A stretch of DNA of 64,000 nucleotides from an uncultured Comamonas sp. Its GTDB lineage: Bacteria > Pseudomonadota > Gammaproteobacteria > Burkholderiales > Burkholderiaceae_C. This document shows, piece by piece, positions 1-9,750 of the stretch. How positions within the stretch are numbered: the stretch's first letter is position 1; each line of letters opens with the position of its first letter. The translations under genes were made by a program, and so were the position numbers. The notes under the pieces are model-generated. The model worked only from the letters and a program-made list of their open reading frames with translations, did no database searches and was not told where the DNA came from. The stretch spans positions 1 to 64,000 of the forward strand of contig CABIIJ010000057.1 of assembly GCA_902175065.1 (NCBI GenBank). Direction: 5' to 3'.

Positions 1-2
1 CC

Positions 3-1421
3 GGCGAGGGCTGCGACTGGCAAAAAATCGCGTGCGCCCTGGCCCTGCGCGGGCGCCTGACGCTGATCACCGGCGGCCCCGGCACCGGCAAAACCTATAC
101 CGCCGCCCGCCTGCTGGCGCTGCTGTTCGCCACCGCCGCCCAGCCCGAGCAACTGCGCGTGGCCCTGGCCGCGCCCACGGGCAAGGCCGCCGCCCGGCTG
201 AAGCAGGCCATCGACCAGGCGCTGCGGGGCCTGCAGGACAGCGTGGGCGCGGCGCTGGACATTGCCGCCCTGGTCGAGCGCACCGGCGCGGCCCGCACCC
301 TGCACAGCCTGCTGGGGCTGCAGCCGGGCCAGGCCGGCCAGCCCCGGCCCCTGGAGGTGGACGTGCTCATCGTCGACGAAGCCTCGATGGTGCACCTGGC
401 GATGATGGCCACCCTCCTGCAGGCGCTGCCCGCGCAGGCCCGCCTCATCGTCCTGGGGGACAAGGACCAGCTCGCCTCGGTCGAAGCCGGGGCCGTGCTG
501 GGCGACCTGTGCCGCGATGCCGAAGGCGGCCACTACCGCCCGGACACCGTGGCCTTTGCCCAGGCCGCCGCCGGGCAGGCCATTGCCCCCGCCCTGCACG
601 ACGGCGCGGGCAGCCGCCTGGCGCAATGCACCGTCATGCTGCGCCACAGCCGCCGCTTTGGCGGGCCGATCGGGCAACTGGCGCAAGCCGTCAATCGCGG
701 CGATGCGGCAGCGGCGCAGCAGGTGCTGCAAACCTGTGCCGACGGCAGCCTGGCCTACCACGGCGGCTGCCGCATCGAAACCGTCTGGCGCGTGGCGCTG
801 GCCGCGCACCAGCCCAGCTACCGGGACTACCTGCACGCCCTGCACCACGAACCGCGCGACGACCACCCGGCCTGGGTGAAAAAAGTTTTGCAGGCGTTCG
901 AGCGCTTTCGCCTGCTGTGCGCCGTGCGCGAAGGCGAGTGGGGCGTGGCCGGGCTGAACGCCGCCATCGAGCGCGAACTCATCGCCCGCAAGCTGTTGCG
1001 CAAGGACGGCCCCTGGTACGCGGGCCGCCCCGTCATGGTCACCCGCAACGACGCGGCGCTGGGCGTGTTCAATGGCGACATCGGCATCGCCCTGCCCGGC
1101 CCCGAGGGCGCCTTGCGCGTCTACTTCCTCGATGGCGAGCAGCTGCGCAGCGTCGGCGTGGCGCGGCTGGCGCAGGTGGAAACGGCGTTCGCCATGACGG
1201 TGCACAAGAGCCAAGGCTCCGAATTCACCCACGCCGCCCTGGTGCTGCCCGCCCGCAGCGGCGGCGTGCTCGGGCGCGAACTGGTCTACACCGGCATCAC
1301 CCGCGCCAAGGCCCAGTGCACCGTGCTGACCCAGCACCCGGCGGTGCTGGCCCAGGCCCTGGCCCGGCCCACGCAGCGGCACAGCGGCTTGCTCGAATTT
1401 CTTGAAAAAGAGAGCTGCTAG
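3..1421 (+). CDS. recD: Exodeoxyribonuclease V alpha subunit RecD, C-terminal part (5' end outside window)
   Basis: Continuous frame from window start; Walker A 'LITGGPGTGKTYTAARLLALL', 'VDVLIVDEASMVHLAMMATLLQALP', 'AMTVHKSQGSEFTHAALVLP', 'ELVYTGITRAK' are RecD/helicase motifs. Confidence 0.93.
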   Translation, partial: GEGCDWQKIACALALRGRLTLITGGPGTGKTYTAARLLALLFATAAQPEQLRVALAAPTGKAAARLKQAIDQALRGLQDSVGAALDIAALVERTGAARTLHSLLGLQPGQAGQPRPLEVDVLIVDEASMVHLAMMATLLQALPAQARLIVLGDKDQLASVEAGAVLGDLCRDAEGGHYRPDTVAFAQAAAGQAIAPALHDGAGSRLAQCTVMLRHSRRFGGPIGQLAQAVNRGDAAAAQQVLQTCADGSLAYHGGCRIETVWRVALAAHQPSYRDYLHALHHEPRDDHPAWVKKVLQAFERFRLLCAVREGEWGVAGLNAAIERELIARKLLRKDGPWYAGRPVMVTRNDAALGVFNGDIGIALPGPEGALRVYFLDGEQLRSVGVARLAQVETAFAMTVHKSQGSEFTHAALVLPARSGGVLGRELVYTGITRAKAQCTVLTQHPAVLAQALARPTQRHSGLLEFLEKESC

Positions 1422-1488
1422 CGCTTGAATTCATTGAATTTCAGATAGTTTCATCCTTGAAATTCAATGGATAACAGCGGAAAAAGCT
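1413..1488. repeat. 76-bp dispersed palindromic element, copy A
   Basis: agctgctagcgcttgaattcattgaatttcag...ccttgaaattcaatggataacagcggaaaaagct; terminal AGCT/AGCT, internal TTTCA/TGAAA arms; contains the recD stop codon. Confidence 0.8.
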
Positions 1489-1551
1489 ACTGAAAAATAC
1501 CATCTCATCTCTCTACAATGCGGGTTTTCCCCTCACGCAAAGGACTTCGCC

Positions 1552-2064
1552 ATGACCACGCTTCGCCCCCTGTTTGCCGCCGCTGCCCTGCTGGCCGCCA
1601 GCTTCACCGCCTGGGCCGAGGCCCCCGTCCAGATCGAAGCCCCCTGGGCGCGGGCCACCGTCGCCGGGCAGCAGGCCAGCGGCGCCTTCATGCGCCTGAC
1701 CGCGCACGAGCCGCTGCAACTGGTCGGCGTGACCACGCCCGCCGCGGCCGTCGCCGAAGTGCACGAGATGAAAATGGAAGGCGACATGATGAAAATGCGG
1801 GCCATCCCCAGCCTGGACCTGCCCGCCGGCCAGACCGTCGAACTCAAGCCCGGCGGCTACCACCTGATGTTCATGCAGCTCAAGGCCCCGCTGGAAGCCG
1901 GCAGCTCCATCCCCGTCACCCTGCAATTCAAGAACGCCCAGGGCCAGACCCTGGAGCAGCCCCTGCAGGTGCCCGTCAAGCCGCTGGCCCAGCCCGCAGG
2001 CGGCCACGCCATGCCCCAACACGGCGCCCCGATGCAGCACAAAGCCGGTGGTATGCAGCATTGA
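1552..2064 (+). CDS. Copper chaperone PCu(A)C family periplasmic protein
   Basis: Signal peptide plus 'VHEMKMEGDMMKMRAI...LPAGQTVELKPGGYHLMFMQLKAPL' typical of PCu(A)C (DUF461); His/Met-rich tail. Confidence 0.92.
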   Translation: MTTLRPLFAAAALLAASFTAWAEAPVQIEAPWARATVAGQQASGAFMRLTAHEPLQLVGVTTPAAAVAEVHEMKMEGDMMKMRAIPSLDLPAGQTVELKPGGYHLMFMQLKAPLEAGSSIPVTLQFKNAQGQTLEQPLQVPVKPLAQPAGGHAMPQHGAPMQHKAGGMQH

Positions 2065-2104
2065 CTTGCATTAAGCTGCACGACTTGATCAGCAGGAGGC
2101 AGTT

Positions 2105-2920
2105 ATGAGCGACGCAAAGGCTTTTGGTTTTGGCCAATTCATCCCCGGGTACGACTTTTTGCAGCAATTGAACAAGGCCGGCCAGGGCGCCGCGCTGCCG
2201 CCGTTCTCCAGCTGGGTCGCCCCCACCGTGAGCGTCGAGGAAATCGACAAGCGCATCGAGGAACTCAAGGCCGTGCAGTTCTGGCTGGAACAAAACGGCA
2301 AGGCCCTGGCCGCCACCGTGCAGGCGCTGCAGGTGCAGAAAATGACGCTCTCCACCCTCAAGGGCATGAACGTCAACCTGCAGGACTTCGCCCAGGCCTT
2401 CGGCACCCCGGCCAGCAACCTGTCCAACTGGCCCATGGGCGCAGCGCAAAAAGACACGCCGTCCAGCCCGGAACCCCCGAAGGCCCAGCCCGCACCTGCT
2501 GAAGCGCCCGCCGCTGCCGCCCACCCCATGGCCGAACAGGCCCAGCAGTGGTGGGGGGCGCTGACCCAGCAGTTCCAGCAAATCGCCCACCAGGTGCTGC
2601 AAGACCCGGCGCAGAAGAACGCCATGGCCCAGGCCGCCAGCATGGCCAGCGACTTCACCAAGGCCGCAGCGCAAACCGCCAGCGAAATGATGCGCCAGGC
2701 CGTCGGCCAGGCCACCAGTGCCGCCCAGGCGGCAGCCCAGGCCACGACCGCCGCCGCCGCAAAGAAACCCGCCGCCAAAAAACCGGCGGCAACGAAGAAA
2801 ACGGCGGCGCCCGGCACAGCGGCGAAGCCCGCCGCCGAAACTACCGCCAAGGCCCGGCCTGCTGCACGCAGTGCCGCCAAGCCAGCGGCCCCCAAAGCCC
2901 GCAGCGTGAAAAAAACCTAG
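2105..2920 (+). CDS. PhaM-family polyhydroxyalkanoate granule regulatory protein
   Basis: N-terminal 'FGFGQFIPGYDFLQQL...SVEEIDKRIEELKAVQFWLEQN' and Ala/Lys/Pro-rich histone H1-like C-terminal tail, as in PhaM. Confidence 0.85.
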   Translation: MSDAKAFGFGQFIPGYDFLQQLNKAGQGAALPPFSSWVAPTVSVEEIDKRIEELKAVQFWLEQNGKALAATVQALQVQKMTLSTLKGMNVNLQDFAQAFGTPASNLSNWPMGAAQKDTPSSPEPPKAQPAPAEAPAAAAHPMAEQAQQWWGALTQQFQQIAHQVLQDPAQKNAMAQAASMASDFTKAAAQTASEMMRQAVGQATSAAQAAAQATTAAAAKKPAAKKPAATKKTAAPGTAAKPAAETTAKARPAARSAAKPAAPKARSVKKT

Positions 2921-2926
2921 GGCAGA

Positions 2927-3331
2927 TCAGGGGGCGGACTGCGCCGCCCGCTGCGCCAGGTATTGCGCCGTCACGTCGCGGGCCATGGCGGCGGAACCCA
3001 GCACCTGCCCGCGCTCGTCCTTGACCACCGAAAAGCCCATCGCCACGTACAGCCTGCGCCCATCCTTGTGCAGGCCGCGCGTGGTGCGCACTTCGCCGGG
3101 GTGGCTGCAGCGGCCCGTCTGCATGGCGCGGGCAAAGCCCCGGTCGTGTCCGTCGCGCAGGTGCATGGGGATGATGAGGTGCACGTTCTGCCCCAGCGCC
3201 TCGGCCTCGGTAAAGCCGAACAGGGCGGTGGCGGCGGCATTCCAGACGCGGATGACGCCCGCCGCGTCGATGAAGATCAGCGCATCGCCCACGTCGGCCA
3301 CGATGCGCTGGTACAACGCCGGCGCCAGCAT
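2927..3331 (-). CDS. Single PAS-domain protein
   Basis: 'VGDALIFIDAAGVIRVWNAAATALFGFTEAEALGQNVHLIIPMHLRDGHDRGF' PAS signature; start chosen at ATG 3331 just after tgt. Confidence 0.8.
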   Translation of the reverse strand: MLAPALYQRIVADVGDALIFIDAAGVIRVWNAAATALFGFTEAEALGQNVHLIIPMHLRDGHDRGFARAMQTGRCSHPGEVRTTRGLHKDGRRLYVAMGFSVVKDERGQVLGSAAMARDVTAQYLAQRAAQSAP

Positions 3332-3333
3332 CG

Positions 3334-4584
<1,251 letters not shown>

Positions 4585-4600
4585 TCACGAAAGGCACCCG

Positions 4601-5071
4601 ATGGACGACAACACCCTCACCCTGGCCATCGCCGTCGATGGCTCCGAAACCGCGCTGCAAGCCGTGCGCCAGGGCATCGCCCTGGTGCAGGCGGGGCTGA
4701 ATGCCGAAATCGTCCTGCTGCACGTGCAGGAGCCGGCCTCCCTGCTGGAGCTGGCCACGCAGGATTCCGACCTGATCGCCGGGGCAGTCATCGACGCCGG
4801 GGAAGACCTCATGGCCACCGCCGCCGCGCTGCTGCAGGCGGCGCAACTGCCCTACCGGACCGAAATCGCCCTGGGCGAACCGGCCACGGTGCTGCTCGAT
4901 CTGGCGGAAAACCTCAACGCCTGCATGCTCATCCTGGGCGCGCGGGGCGTGGGCACGCTGCGCCGGGCGCTGATGGGGTCGGTATCGCAAGCCGTGCTCA
5001 ACCGCGCCAGTCTGCCGGTGCTGATCGTCAAGCCTGCCGAAGAAATGGAAGCTGTTTCCGCTGATGAATAA
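4601..5071 (+). CDS. Universal stress protein (UspA family)
   Basis: 'LAIAVDGSETALQAV...LILGARGVGTLRRALMGSVSQAVLNRASLPVLIVK'. Confidence 0.95.
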   Translation: MDDNTLTLAIAVDGSETALQAVRQGIALVQAGLNAEIVLLHVQEPASLLELATQDSDLIAGAVIDAGEDLMATAAALLQAAQLPYRTEIALGEPATVLLDLAENLNACMLILGARGVGTLRRALMGSVSQAVLNRASLPVLIVKPAEEMEAVSADE

Positions 5072-5125
5072 ACAGTTTCAGGTATTTTTATTCCTGAAAT
5101 CTAATGTTCAACACCGGAAACAGCT
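5050..5125. repeat. 76-bp dispersed palindromic element, copy B
   Basis: agctgtttccgctgatgaataaacagtttcagg...cctgaaatctaatgttcaacaccggaaacagct; overlaps the last UspA codons and stop. Confidence 0.85.
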
Positions 5126-5151
5126 CTTGTTTTTATAAACAAAAGGCGATG

Positions 5152-5185
5152 AAAAAATCCCGATGCGGCCGCATCGGGATTTTTT
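5152..5185. terminator. Bidirectional rho-independent terminator
   Basis: Perfect 34-bp palindrome aaaaaatcccgatgcggccgcatcgggatttttt between convergent genes. Confidence 0.93.
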
Positions 5186-5194
5186 GTCTGGAGA

Positions 5195-6499
5195 TCATGC
5201 CGCCCGCAAGCACAGCTCCACCGCGCATCCGGTGCTTGGCACAAAGCAGGCATCCCCGCCCGCATTGCGCAAAATCTTTCTCGTGATGGCCAGCCCCAGA
5301 CCGGCGCCCTGGCTGCCTTGGGTGCCTTTTTGAAAGCGCGTGAACATCGACGCCTGCAACGCGATGGGCACCCCCTCGCCTTGGTCCTCGATGCGCAGAC
5401 GGAGCATGTCCGCCGAGACGGACAAGACAACCGAGACGGTGCCTTGTCCGTGGTACAGCGCGTTCTCGAGAACATTCGCTATCGCGGTACGCACCAGGCT
5501 GGGTTCGCCCTGGCAGTACGCCGCGTCCACGATGTGCGCTTGCAGCGTCCGGCCCCGGGCTTCGAACAGGGGCAGCATGGATGCCGCAATCTCGCGCACG
5601 CTGCGCGATAAATGCGTCCGGGCCGAAACGCCTTCGCCAGCCCCGGTGCCCTGGTCCTGCCGTGCAAGAAGCAGCAACTGCCCGGTAATCCGGCGCAGGC
5701 TGGCCATGTCGGCGTCGATGGCGTGCCAGTCGGGGGCAACTTCTGCACGCGCTTTCTGCAAGCGCAGGTCCAGTACGGTCAGCGGCGTGCGCAATTCATG
5801 GGCAGCGTCGGCCACCAGACGTTTTTCGTTGGCCAGCGCCTGCGCCAGATTTTCCACGGCCATGTTGACGGCATCGGCCAATGGCAGCATTTCGCGCGGC
5901 AGCCCGGTGGTGGGAATCGGCTGCACGTTCTGCGGCGATATGCCCCGGGCGAACCGCGCCGCCGCTTGAACGGGGCGCAGCGTCCAGCGCATCATCCAGT
6001 ACATCAGCCCACAGGCCAGCAAGCCGATCGGGATCAGCATCGCCAGGCTTTGCGTGAACTTGGCTTGCAGCAACGCGCCAATGGCCTGGCGCTCCAGGCG
6101 ATCGCGCTTGGCCACCATCAGGGTGGCGCCGTCCGAAAGAGGTGCCGGCACGTTGATCACTTCGCCGCTGTAGGTGGGCCAGCGAAAGGGCCGTAGCGGT
6201 GCCTGATCCGGATGCGCCCGCAGGCGCCGCGGGCGCTTCTGCTCTTCGGAAAACCAAAGAACTTCTCCTGCGGGCGAATAAAGGGTGTAGGAGACTTCGC
6301 CGCCGAGGTACGTCCTGGGCAGGACGGCCGGATCGCTCTGCATGGTGAAGCCTTCGGCAATTTCCCGGGCCTGGATGGCCACGATGGTGCGACGCAAATA
6401 ATCTGTCGTGTCGTAGAGCGACAGCGCCAGTGCACCCACCCCAGCGGCGAATGCCAGCGCCAGACCAATCAGCGTGCGGCGCTCAAGACTGATGCCCAT
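5195..6499 (-). CDS. Two-component sensor histidine kinase (QseC/TctE-like)
   Basis: H-box 'LVADAAHELRTPLTVLDLRLQ', N-box 'ANVLENALYHG', G-boxes 'EDQGEGVP...GLGLAITRKIL'; overlaps upstream response regulator. Confidence 0.93.
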   Translation of the reverse strand: MGISLERRTLIGLALAFAAGVGALALSLYDTTDYLRRTIVAIQAREIAEGFTMQSDPAVLPRTYLGGEVSYTLYSPAGEVLWFSEEQKRPRRLRAHPDQAPLRPFRWPTYSGEVINVPAPLSDGATLMVAKRDRLERQAIGALLQAKFTQSLAMLIPIGLLACGLMYWMMRWTLRPVQAAARFARGISPQNVQPIPTTGLPREMLPLADAVNMAVENLAQALANEKRLVADAAHELRTPLTVLDLRLQKARAEVAPDWHAIDADMASLRRITGQLLLLARQDQGTGAGEGVSARTHLSRSVREIAASMLPLFEARGRTLQAHIVDAAYCQGEPSLVRTAIANVLENALYHGQGTVSVVLSVSADMLRLRIEDQGEGVPIALQASMFTRFQKGTQGSQGAGLGLAITRKILRNAGGDACFVPSTGCAVELCLRAA

Positions 6500-7184
6500 C
6501 GCGCCTTGCATCCTGTGCGAGCACCAGCCGGTAGCCGAGTCCGCGCACGGTGTCGATGAGCACGTCGGCGCCACCGTCGCGGAGTTTGCGCCGCAGGCGC
6601 GAAACGAGCGCTTCGATCGCGTTCAACGTCACGCTTTCACGTGTGGCGTAGATATGCTCTTCCAGACGCTCCTTGATCACGATGCGCGGCCAGACGCGCA
6701 GCATTTCTTCCAGCAGCATCGCCTCCCGCCGCAGCAGATCGACAGGACACCCCTGCACGGTGGCCAGCCGCGAGACGCTCTCAAACGCCACATTGCCCAA
6801 TTCGAGCCGGTTTTGCGGCATGCCATGCGTGCGTCGCAGCACCGCACGCAGCCGCGCCTCCAGCTCTGCCATGTCGAAGGGCTTGAGCATGTAGTCGTCG
6901 GCGCCGCCATTCAGTCCGGCAATGCGGCTGTCCAGCGCATCCCTTGCGGTCAGCACGATGCAGGGAGTTTTGCGCGGCAATTTCTGGCAAGCCGCCAGCA
7001 CCGCCATGCCGTCCATGTCCGGCAGGCCAAGGTCCAGCACCAGCGCATCGAAATCGCCCACCGCCAGCGCATCCAGGGCCGCCTTGCCGCTGGCCACGGC
7101 ATCCACGGCAAACCCGGCACGTTCCAAATGCGTTCGCAGCAGCGCGTGCAGCTCCCGGTGGTCTTCTACTACAAGCAATTTCAT
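6483..7184 (-). CDS. OmpR-family response regulator
   Basis: 'MKLLVVEDHRELHALL...DALVLDLGLPDMDGMAVL...PCIVLTARDALDSRIAGLNGGADDYMLKPFDMAELEARLRAVLRR' with winged-helix C-terminus. Confidence 0.95.
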   Translation of the reverse strand: MKLLVVEDHRELHALLRTHLERAGFAVDAVASGKAALDALAVGDFDALVLDLGLPDMDGMAVLAACQKLPRKTPCIVLTARDALDSRIAGLNGGADDYMLKPFDMAELEARLRAVLRRTHGMPQNRLELGNVAFESVSRLATVQGCPVDLLRREAMLLEEMLRVWPRIVIKERLEEHIYATRESVTLNAIEALVSRLRRKLRDGGADVLIDTVRGLGYRLVLAQDARRDGHQS

Positions 7185-7248
7185 CCGTCAGACATCGATC
7201 AGGAACTTGAATTAAAAAGAGAAAGATTCGCATTTTAATGTTTGCTGC

Positions 7249-7641
7249 ATGAACGCAGCCGTTGCCACGGATGGCGTGGAAAAAATCCAAAGGAGAGAGG
7301 GAATCGTGAGCGGGAGTGAATTCATACCGACAGGCCAGCAGTCTTCCGGCCTGGGGCGTTATCGCGTCCAGGTGGCATTGCGGGCCGTGGCGGCCGTCGG
7401 CGGTGGCTATGCGCTGGCAGCAGCGAGCGCTGCGGCCGGGGCGCTCGGATTCCAGTCCCTGGGCCTGGCCCGGCCAGATGCCACCTTGACGGCGACGATG
7501 CTCTCGTTCGTCATCCATGCCATCGCCGCGATGTGGGCGTTTGGATGTTCGAGTGCCGTGCGTGCGTGGGCAGGCATCGGCCTGCCGGCTCTGGCGCTGA
7601 CCTTGTTCACCTGGCTGTGGATGCATGGAGGCCAGGCATGA
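7249..7641 (+). CDS. DUF3649-type small membrane protein
   Basis: Hydrophobic TM segments; ATGA overlap with PepSY gene; family name assigned from neighbourhood (DUF3649/PepSY/DUF3325/TonB receptor). Confidence 0.72.
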   Translation: MNAAVATDGVEKIQRREGIVSGSEFIPTGQQSSGLGRYRVQVALRAVAAVGGGYALAAASAAAGALGFQSLGLARPDATLTATMLSFVIHAIAAMWAFGCSSAVRAWAGIGLPALALTLFTWLWMHGGQA

Positions 7642-9305
7642 GAATCGATGGAAAACCGGAGGGGTTGCGGCAATCCATGGCGTGGCTGCACACCTGGAGC
7701 GGGTTGCTGCTGGGGTGGCTGCTGTATGCGGTGTTCTTCACGGGCACGCTGAGTTTCTTCCGCGACGAGATCGACGACTGGATGCGCCCCGAACTGCACC
7801 GCTCGGTAAGCAACGCAGAGACGGCGCAGCTGGGCCTGGCCGCCATGCAGAAAATCGCCCCGGATGCGACCACATGGACCCTGGCGCTCCCCGGCGCAAG
7901 GCAAACGGCCATTGAAGCATCGTGGCGTGCGCCCGGTGCCGCTGCGGGCCGCGCCGGCACCCAGCGTGCCACGCTCGACGCAGGTACGGGGGAGCAGATC
8001 GAGCACCGCGAAACGCGTGGCGGCAGCTTTCTCTACCGCTTCCATTTCGAGCTGTATGCCATGCCGCGCATCTGGGGCCGCTGGATCGTCGGCATTGCCA
8101 CCATGCTGATGTTTGTTGCCATCATCACCGGCGTCATCACGCACAAGAAGATCTTCACGGATTTCTTCACCTTCCGCCCGCGCAAAGGGCAGCGTTCCTG
8201 GCTCGATGCGCACAACGCTACCGCCGTGCTGGCGCTGCCTTTTCATATCCTGATCACCTTCAGCGGCCTGCTGCTGTTGATGAACATGCTCATGCCCTGG
8301 GGCATCCAGGCCGCCTACAACGGCGATACCAGCACCTACTTCGCCGAAATGCGCGGCAACCGGCAAACGGGCAGTGCCGGCCCCCAGGACAGCAACGGCA
8401 GAAAACCCAAGGAGCTTCTCGGGAGTGCGTCGCTGACTGCCATTGCGCCCCTGATGGCGCAAGCCCGGCAGCAATGGCCGCACCACGGTGTCGGCAGCAT
8501 CACGGTCAACGCGCCCGGCACGCCGCAGGCCATGATCGAGTTGCGTGAAGGCGGCGGCACCAGCCTGATCAACCGCGGCGCGTCTGCCACGCTGCGCTTC
8601 GATGGCACAAGCGGTGCGCCGCGCCGCACCCCCGATGCCCAGGCCGTATCCTGGCCACGGGCTACCAGCAACGTATTCACCAGCCTGCACCTGGGCCGCT
8701 TTGCCGATCCGGCGATGCGCTGGCTGTTGTTCCTCAGCGGCGTCGTGGGCACGCTCATGGCGGCCACCGGCATGGTGCTCTGGGTCGTCAAACGCCTGCC
8801 GGAGCGCCGCAAGCTGGGCTACACCCCGAGGGGGCACCGCCTGGTGGAGGTGCTGAACATCGGCTCCATTGCGGGCCTCTCCGTCGCCACCGCCGCCTAT
8901 TTCTGGTGCAACCGGCTGATTCCTGCAGAACTCGCAGGCCGGGGGGACTGGGAAATCCGGGGCTTCTTTGCAGTATGGCTGCTCTGCCTGCTCCACCCGC
9001 TTTTGCGGACGTCACGCGCTGCCTGGCGTGAGCAAATGGCCATGGCCGCCATCCTGTTTGCCTTGCTGCCGGTGCTCAACCCGCTCACCGGCGGCGCTTC
9101 CCTTGTGCAGAGCATGGCGCACGCGCAATGGAGCATTGCCGGATTCGACCTGATGATGCTGGCCCTGGCCGCCATCCACGGCACCGTCGTCTGGTGGTTG
9201 ATGCGGCCCCAGCCGGCGGCCAGGGCCAACACGGCAAACGGCCCCCGGCAAAAGAAAACCGGTGTTGCCGCCGCCGCATCCATGGCCGTGGAGCAGACGG
9301 TATGA
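7638..9305 (+). CDS. PepSY-associated TM protein (putative iron-uptake reductase-like)
   Basis: 'MAWLHTWSGLLLGWLLYAVFFTGTLSFFRDEIDDWMRPE', 'LDAHNATAVLALPFHILITFSGLLLLMNMLMPW' typical of PepSY_TM proteins. Confidence 0.9.
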   Translation: MRIDGKPEGLRQSMAWLHTWSGLLLGWLLYAVFFTGTLSFFRDEIDDWMRPELHRSVSNAETAQLGLAAMQKIAPDATTWTLALPGARQTAIEASWRAPGAAAGRAGTQRATLDAGTGEQIEHRETRGGSFLYRFHFELYAMPRIWGRWIVGIATMLMFVAIITGVITHKKIFTDFFTFRPRKGQRSWLDAHNATAVLALPFHILITFSGLLLLMNMLMPWGIQAAYNGDTSTYFAEMRGNRQTGSAGPQDSNGRKPKELLGSASLTAIAPLMAQARQQWPHHGVGSITVNAPGTPQAMIELREGGGTSLINRGASATLRFDGTSGAPRRTPDAQAVSWPRATSNVFTSLHLGRFADPAMRWLLFLSGVVGTLMAATGMVLWVVKRLPERRKLGYTPRGHRLVEVLNIGSIAGLSVATAAYFWCNRLIPAELAGRGDWEIRGFFAVWLLCLLHPLLRTSRAAWREQMAMAAILFALLPVLNPLTGGASLVQSMAHAQWSIAGFDLMMLALAAIHGTVVWWLMRPQPAARANTANGPRQKKTGVAAAASMAVEQTV

Positions 9306-9637
9306 CGCTCTGGCCCGCACTGTTCATTGCCTTCACAGGGTTTGCCGCCATTGCTGCCACCATGGCCCGGCACAGCGATGCGTTCGGCACGCAGGCATTC
9401 ACGCCCAGGCGGCTCCAGGGGTGCCGGGCGGTGGGCTTCGTATTGCTGGGCGTCTCGCTGCAAATGTGCCTAGCGCACGGCGGCACCTCCATCGCCATCG
9501 CTGCCTGGGTCGGCCTGCTGGCATTTGCCGCACTCGCGCTGGGTGTGCTCCTCACCTACGCCCCCCACAAAGCCCGGCCGCTGGCTTATGGCGCGGCGGC
9601 TCTTGGATGGCTCCTCTGGGGGCTGACGGCCCGCTGA
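9302..9637 (+). CDS. DUF3325-type membrane protein
   Basis: Hydrophobic ~111 aa protein, ATGA overlap with preceding gene; family from operon context. Confidence 0.72.
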   Translation: MTLWPALFIAFTGFAAIAATMARHSDAFGTQAFTPRRLQGCRAVGFVLLGVSLQMCLAHGGTSIAIAAWVGLLAFAALALGVLLTYAPHKARPLAYGAAALGWLLWGLTAR

Positions 9638-9750
9638 TTTCCCACCGCCCCAAGTCACGGAACGCACGCAAGGCCGCCCTGGCCCCGCCTTGCCCCAGCT
9701 TGGGGCATTCCCCCTGCACCACTTTTTCTTTTACTCAAGGAGAGATTTTT

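Noticed and set aside
7185-7248. Possible Fur box (gagaaagattcgcattttaatg) upstream of the DUF3649 operon
   Set aside because: Match to the Fur consensus too weak to claim; left as context for the two-component system finding only
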